The notes under the pieces are model-generated. The model ran no database searches, had not been told where the DNA came from, and saw nothing but the letters and a program-made list of their open reading frames with translations. 24,087 nt of DNA from JAVBSX01 sp031549565 (lineage in GTDB: Bacteria; Planctomycetota; Planctomycetia; Pirellulales; Thermoguttaceae), in assembly GCA_031549565.1 (NCBI GenBank), contig JAVBPO010000056.1, positions 1-24,087 on the forward strand, written 5' to 3'. Positions 20,716-24,087 of this stretch are shown piece by piece. How positions within the stretch are numbered: position 1 is the stretch's first letter; every line of letters starts with the position of its first letter. A program made the translations under genes and the position numbers.

Positions 20716-22527
20716 TCACTCGGGAAAGATCATGCTCTCTCCGAAAAGCGTCGAAAAATTCGGTCGGGTTGAAAGATCGACATGTTCCGTTCGCTCGACA
20801 ATCGCGTCGATCCGCGACTGAGTGTTTCGATCACATGCGAGCAGCTTCGCGCCTTGGAGCGAAGTGTTGCCGCAAAAACGAATACGATCGACGGTAATTT
20901 CCGGAGGGAACAATCCGATACGTTGCGCGCTTTCCGGGCGGATGTAATTACCGAACCCGCCTGCGAGAAAGAGAGAGCGAATCTCCGAAGGTTTGAGCCC
21001 GGCGAGCTCTAAAAGCAGCAGGATTCCGCAACGAATCGCGCCGGCCGCCAGTTGAACTTGTCGAACGTCTTTTTGCGTTAAAACGACGGCCGGTTCCCGG
21101 TTTTCCTCCGTTAAACGAAACGCCGATTTCCCCTCGAAATTCGTCAATCGCCGCTGAATTTCCGGCGGCAACGTGTCCGGTTTGGCGAAAAGACCTCTTG
21201 AGTTAATCGTTCCGGAGTTGAGCAGTTCCGCAGTCAAGTCGATCAAACCGGAACCGCAGATTCCTTTTATGGGACCGTTTCCAATCGTGTGAATCGAAAT
21301 CGTCTCGCGGAAGTCAACGTGGTCGATCGCCCCTTCCGCGGCGATCATGCCAAATTGAATCCGAGCCCCTTCAAACGCCGGTCCGGCCGCCGTCGCCGCC
21401 GCATAGAGCCGGTTTTCGTGCGCGAGAATCATTTCTCCGTTGGTTCCGATGTCGATCAGAAGGGCCGCTCCTTCCCCTTCGGCAAGCCGATCCATATTTG
21501 TCGCAAGAATTCCCGCGACAAGATCCCCGCCGACGAAACCGCCCAGAATCGGCAACGTTTGAACCCGACCCGACGGATGAATCGGCAAATCGAGTTCTTT
21601 CGCCAGAATAATCGGATACCGATTCGTCGCGGGAACGAACGGTGAAAAACCGAGCGGACGCGGATCGATTCCGAGGAAAAGCTGCTGCATCACGGTGTTT
21701 CCCGATACGGTTAACAAGAGAATCTTTTCCGTGTCGATTTTCGCTTTTTCGGCCAACTCGCGAATCATCTGTCCGGACGCCTCCAAAATGGTGTCGCGCA
21801 GCCGCTCCAGATTGTTCGTATCGTCGATCACTTTTTGAATTCGGGAGATGATATCGTCGCCGAAGATTTTTTGCGGATTGACCCGAACAGCATGATACGA
21901 TTCACTGTCCGGCGTTTCGGTGAGCGGGACAAGTTCCGCGGCGAGCATCGTCGTTCCGATGTCCAAGGCGACGGCGTAACACGTTTTTTGCGATTCGGCC
22001 CGATCGAAGAAATCGAGAAAATCGCCTTCAAGAAATAACGCGGCGCCCTTCCAATCGGCTTTTCGCAACTTGTTCGGGAGGGATTGGAGTTGCGCGAGCG
22101 ACAATTCGAGCGGACTCGAAACTTTTTCGCGAAGCCGTGCAAGATCGGAGCGGTGATCTTCTCGGGTGGGGGGCGTCAAGTCGAGCGGAACGATCGTCAA
22201 ACGATTCAAACAGAACGAACCATTTCCGGCCCCTTGGCCCGAATGAGCGACGATCTGAGCGGATTGATGCAGAAGCGACTCTTCCGGAACGAAAACCGAG
22301 AGATTCCGCCCTGCGACTTTTTCGCGACAGGCGAAAACCTTTTTCGCGGTGGAGCGGTCGAACGGGCCTGAATTTTCCGTGATGTAAACGGCACATTTGC
22401 CGCATTGACCGGTTCCACCGCAATCGTTTCGCAGCGGAATTCCGGCAAGATGCGCGGCGGCGAGCAGTGTCGTATCCGGCTCGACATCCACATCGAGCGA
22501 CATGGGAAGAAAACAAAGATGAGACAT
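20716..22527 (-). CDS. RACo-like corrinoid activation protein: 2Fe-2S plus ASKHA (DUF4445) domains
   Basis: A 603-aa protein of the RACo/RamA-like class, which uses ATP to reactivate Co(II) corrinoid proteins of anaerobic methyl-transfer pathways. The N-terminal ferredoxin-like domain has C36-x5-C42-x2-C45 and C67 for a plant-type 2Fe-2S cluster. A linker follows, then the ASKHA ATPase domain: AVALDIGTTMLAAEL (about 185), VSGNTVMQQLFLG, LLIDIGTNGEM (about 385), KGICGSGLIDLTAEL and LFLAGGFGNYI. M9 is an alternative start. No corrinoid protein or methyltransferase gene is in the window, so the client is unknown. It converges with the signal peptidase gene (22 bases between stops) and is preceded on its strand by a strong hairpin. 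Confidence 0.9.
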   Translation of the reverse strand: MSHLCFLPMSLDVDVEPDTTLLAAAHLAGIPLRNDCGGTGQCGKCAVYITENSGPFDRSTAKKVFACREKVAGRNLSVFVPEESLLHQSAQIVAHSGQGAGNGSFCLNRLTIVPLDLTPPTREDHRSDLARLREKVSSPLELSLAQLQSLPNKLRKADWKGAALFLEGDFLDFFDRAESQKTCYAVALDIGTTMLAAELVPLTETPDSESYHAVRVNPQKIFGDDIISRIQKVIDDTNNLERLRDTILEASGQMIRELAEKAKIDTEKILLLTVSGNTVMQQLFLGIDPRPLGFSPFVPATNRYPIILAKELDLPIHPSGRVQTLPILGGFVGGDLVAGILATNMDRLAEGEGAALLIDIGTNGEMILAHENRLYAAATAAGPAFEGARIQFGMIAAEGAIDHVDFRETISIHTIGNGPIKGICGSGLIDLTAELLNSGTINSRGLFAKPDTLPPEIQRRLTNFEGKSAFRLTEENREPAVVLTQKDVRQVQLAAGAIRCGILLLLELAGLKPSEIRSLFLAGGFGNYIRPESAQRIGLFPPEITVDRIRFCGNTSLQGAKLLACDRNTQSRIDAIVERTEHVDLSTRPNFSTLFGESMIFPE

Positions 22528-22558
22528 TTGGTTCGGTAAACTGTGGAGCAGAAAACGT

Positions 22559-22596
22559 GGTCCCCTCGCCCCCGGTACTCCGGGGGAGAGGGGACC
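22559..22596 (-). terminator. Long GC hairpin, likely terminator of the sugar transferase gene
   Basis: GGTCCCCTCGCCCCCGG and CCGGGGGAGAGGGGACC form a 17-bp stem with one mismatch around the loop TACT. On the minus strand the sugar transferase gene ends 85 bp upstream and the stem is followed by ACGTTTTC, a short T-run, so it could end that transcript before the RACo-like gene. It may equally be a dispersed repeat; C/G-rich hairpins of this look are common in some genomes. Confidence 0.55.
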
Positions 22597-22681
22597 GGTG
22601 TTTTGGTTGTTTAAACCTGTTTGTTTCTGCTTATTCTACCTGATTTCCCACTGCCTCTCAAAGATGAAGCGGAACGCTCCA

Positions 22682-23452
22682 TTAAACTTTCGCCGTTTCC
22701 ATGGCGAACAGGGCGTCCAGCCGTTGTTCCTGCGAAGTGATCGTGTCTTGAGAAACTTTCAGCGGGCCGGCCCACTTGCTTTTTTCGACGGGGCGATAGA
22801 CGCCGAGGATCGTCAACGGAATCCGACCGGTCAACTTCACGACCTTCAGCGCGGTTCCGAAAACGAGCAGGAAATCGAACCAAAGCGAGGCTTTTTCGAT
22901 ATACTCGAAATCGAGAACGAGTTTTTTACGAACATCGTTCAAGTCGATGTCCGACGGGAGGTTCAGTTGGGCGTATCCGGTGATTCCCGGCTTGACCAAC
23001 AGCCGATGACAGTAGCCGTCGATCTTTTTGTCGAGCGCATCGACGAATTCCGGGCGTTCCGGTCGGGGACCAACCAAGGACATGTCGCCGCGAAGGACGT
23101 TGAAAAGCTGCGGAAGTTCGTCCAAATGCAGCTTTCGGAGAATGCTTCCCAAAAGCGTGACGCGTGGATCCTTGCGGGAAGCCCAAACGGCTCCTGTCGC
23201 GGCTTCGGCGTCGATTCGCATGGAACGAATCTTATACATGGTGAACGACTTACCGTCTTTCCCAACCCGAACCTGCTTGTAAATCGCGGGTCCCTTCGAG
23301 GTCAGCCGGACAATCACGACCAAAACGCCAATGATAGGGAGAACGAAAACGAGCAGCGCCAAAGCGATCAGCTTGTCAATTCCCGACTTCCACGAAAAAT
23401 AACGGGCGGCTTTAGGTTGCGGACAACGTGTAATTCTTTTTGCGGCGTTCAT
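22682..23452 (-). CDS. Polyisoprenyl-phosphate hexose-1-phosphate transferase (bacterial sugar transferase family)
   Basis: A 256-aa monotopic membrane enzyme of the WcaJ/PglC-type family, which moves a sugar-1-phosphate from a nucleotide sugar to undecaprenyl phosphate to begin a surface glycan. An N-terminal hydrophobic segment (about 25-48, LIALALLVFVLPIIGVLVVI) precedes KGPAIYKQVRVG, YKIRSMR, LDELPQLFNVLRGDMSLVGP with RPERPEF, and KPGITGYAQLN. It is the short form, without the extra N-terminal membrane bundle of WcaJ. I chose ATG 23452, with AGGA just upstream; ATG 23482 and a frame open to 23557 are alternatives. No other glycan genes are in the window. An operator-like array lies about 200 bp upstream. 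Confidence 0.88.
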   Translation of the reverse strand: MNAAKRITRCPQPKAARYFSWKSGIDKLIALALLVFVLPIIGVLVVIVRLTSKGPAIYKQVRVGKDGKSFTMYKIRSMRIDAEAATGAVWASRKDPRVTLLGSILRKLHLDELPQLFNVLRGDMSLVGPRPERPEFVDALDKKIDGYCHRLLVKPGITGYAQLNLPSDIDLNDVRKKLVLDFEYIEKASLWFDFLLVFGTALKVVKLTGRIPLTILGVYRPVEKSKWAGPLKVSQDTITSQEQRLDALFAMETAKV

Positions 23453-23577
23453 TTTAATCCTGATTCGCTCTGGCGGTTGCATCCTTTTTTCGATCTGGTT
23501 TCCGACATCGTGTCGGCTGCATTCTTCGTTGGAGAAGTAAAGCAATAACCATGCCAAAGCGAATAAAATTCTCTATA

Positions 23578-23613
23578 CTATGTGTTGCGAATAAAAACTA
23601 GGAGCATATCCAT
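23578..23613 (-). CDS. Very short frame with a strong ribosome-binding site
   Basis: On the minus strand AAGGAGGAG is followed four bases later or less by ATG of an 11-codon frame (MDMLLVFIRNT, stop TAG). Such a strong Shine-Dalgarno is rare in this window. It may be a leader peptide upstream of the sugar transferase, the stub of a lost gene, or chance. Confidence 0.3.
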   Translation of the reverse strand: MDMLLVFIRNT

Positions 23614-23650
23614 AACTCCTCCTTCTTAAACAGATGCAATTCGGGGAAAA

Positions 23651-23701
23651 GTATCGTTTTGAACGTTCAAAATGATACAGTGTGATTCAAAACGATACAG
23701 T
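23651..23701. promoter_or_regulatory. Operator-like array of three related half-sites
   Basis: A near-perfect 28-bp palindrome at 23651-23678 (GTATCGTTTTGAAC then GTTCAAAATGATAC) is followed by a third half-site. TTCAAAATGATACAGT (23666-23681) and TTCAAAACGATACAGT (23686-23701) are direct repeats exactly 20 bp apart, with one difference. This spacing, two helical turns, suits cooperative binding by a dimeric regulator. TTGACA on the minus strand (23710-23705) abuts the array but has no clear -10. The likely target is the minus-strand transcript toward the sugar transferase. Confidence 0.6.
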
Positions 23702-23993
23702 TTTTGTCAAGCGCTGTGCGAGCCGCAGGCAGTTCAACCGAATTGGTCTCCACAGTCACACATCACAGGTGGGGTAAATAACGATCTGCTTTATCCATTA
23801 TAATCCGACACCGAAGTCTTGCTAGATGTAAAAAACGAAACGGAAAAATTTTACAGTGATTTTTTTGCTTTCTGTTAAAGTAGGCCAAATACGTCGGGTA
23901 AAACTGGAAACAGCAAACCCAATCCACCGGTAAAGATCCCTCCTGAAGGGTGCGTGCAAATTTCCTTGTCTGTTTGGGCAAAATAGGGTGTCA
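23702..23993. other. AT-rich intergenic region, no gene seen
   Basis: No frame here resembles a known protein and no RNA gene is apparent. It contains TTATAAT (around 23797-23803) without a matching -35, and a weak CCCTCC-TGA-AGGG hairpin near the right end. Confidence 0.5.
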
Positions 23994-24087
23994 TGTCATG
24001 CCGAGGTATTCCGAAGCATCTGGTTTCAAGCCGTGTTCGCAACATAATGCGTGTTGCCGGATGCACCAGATTCTTCCCTCCGTGAGT
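23994..24087. repeat. Imperfect inverted-repeat (MITE-like) element, right copy, cut by the window end
   Basis: From TGTCATGCCGAGG the sequence repeats 1-91 in direct orientation with one mismatch and runs off the window. The preceding bases read TGTCA-TGTCATG, so the first bases of the element are partly duplicated, as a short target-site or slippage duplication would leave. Confidence 0.75.

Noticed and set aside
20688..20719. TGAATC...GATTCA inverted repeat between convergent stops as a terminator
   Set aside because: Only 6 bp with a long loop and no T-tract; too weak to support.
22598..23548. 316-codon plus-strand frame opposite the sugar transferase
   Set aside because: Antisense to a strong family match and without any recognisable motif.
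1..24087. The matching ends as evidence of a circular plasmid or phage
   Set aside because: The overlap has a mismatch, is an inverted-repeat element of mobile type, and the content is chromosomal (aroF, dus, lepB) with no replication, partition, capsid or transfer genes.
1..24087. CRISPR arrays, tRNA/rRNA genes, transposases, integrases, cobalamin riboswitch ahead of the RACo-like gene
   Set aside because: Looked for and not seen; the 154-bp gap before the RACo-like gene is too short for a typical cobalamin riboswitch and is mostly taken by a simple hairpin.

Overview
The window looks like a chromosomal contig from a planctomycete, most likely Pirellulales and probably an anaerobic or gut-type lineage. 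This rests on a planctomycete-style giant TolC-family lipoprotein, a SEC-C-like TPR protein, a signal peptidase I with a zinc-ribbon insertion, scarce Shine-Dalgarno sites, and genes of anaerobic metabolism (hydG and a RACo-type corrinoid activator). The taxonomic call is inference from protein families; there is no marker RNA in the window. Both window ends lie in the same ~111-bp imperfect inverted-repeat element, so the contig was probably bounded by repeats.

Layout, left to right: repeat element and a possible toxin-gene remnant (1-264); hydG, [FeFe]-hydrogenase maturase (288-1730); a convergent methyl-accepting chemotaxis protein (1738-3867, -); a Na/Pi cotransporter with a PhoU-like tail (4153-6312, +); a convergent membrane-anchored coiled-coil protein of unknown function (6320-7327, -); a 995-aa TolC-like lipoprotein (7849-10836, +); a HicB-like/HicA-like toxin-antitoxin pair in antitoxin-first order (11102-11717); a regulated leader region (11890-12250) feeding a DAHP synthase-chorismate mutase fusion (12251-13318); a TPR protein with a zinc-binding-like N terminus (13557-15722); a tight run of DUF3419/BtaA, CYTH, ABC ATPase, tRNA-dihydrouridine synthase and signal peptidase genes (15805-20693); and, on the minus strand, a RACo-like Fe-S/ASKHA protein (20716-22527) and a polyisoprenyl-phosphate sugar transferase (22682-23452) preceded by a striking operator-like repeat array (23651-23701).

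The most interesting feature is the leader of the aromatic-pathway gene. A near-consensus promoter (TTGACA-17-TAGAAT) starts a ~325-nt leader that encodes a 32-residue peptide with six Tyr and three Phe, nine aromatic residues within a 15-residue stretch. It is followed by two tandem intrinsic terminators directly ahead of the enzyme that commits carbon to the shikimate pathway and to Phe/Tyr. Complementary segments in the leader allow a second, mutually exclusive pairing pattern that would remove both terminators. This fits ribosome-mediated attenuation responding to Tyr/Phe-tRNA charging.

Functional themes: H2 and corrinoid metabolism (hydG, RACo-like), envelope and lipid work (TolC-like protein, BtaA-like enzyme, signal peptidase, sugar transferase), phosphate uptake, chemotaxis, and aromatic amino-acid synthesis. 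I found no rRNA, tRNA, CRISPR array, transposase or integrase.
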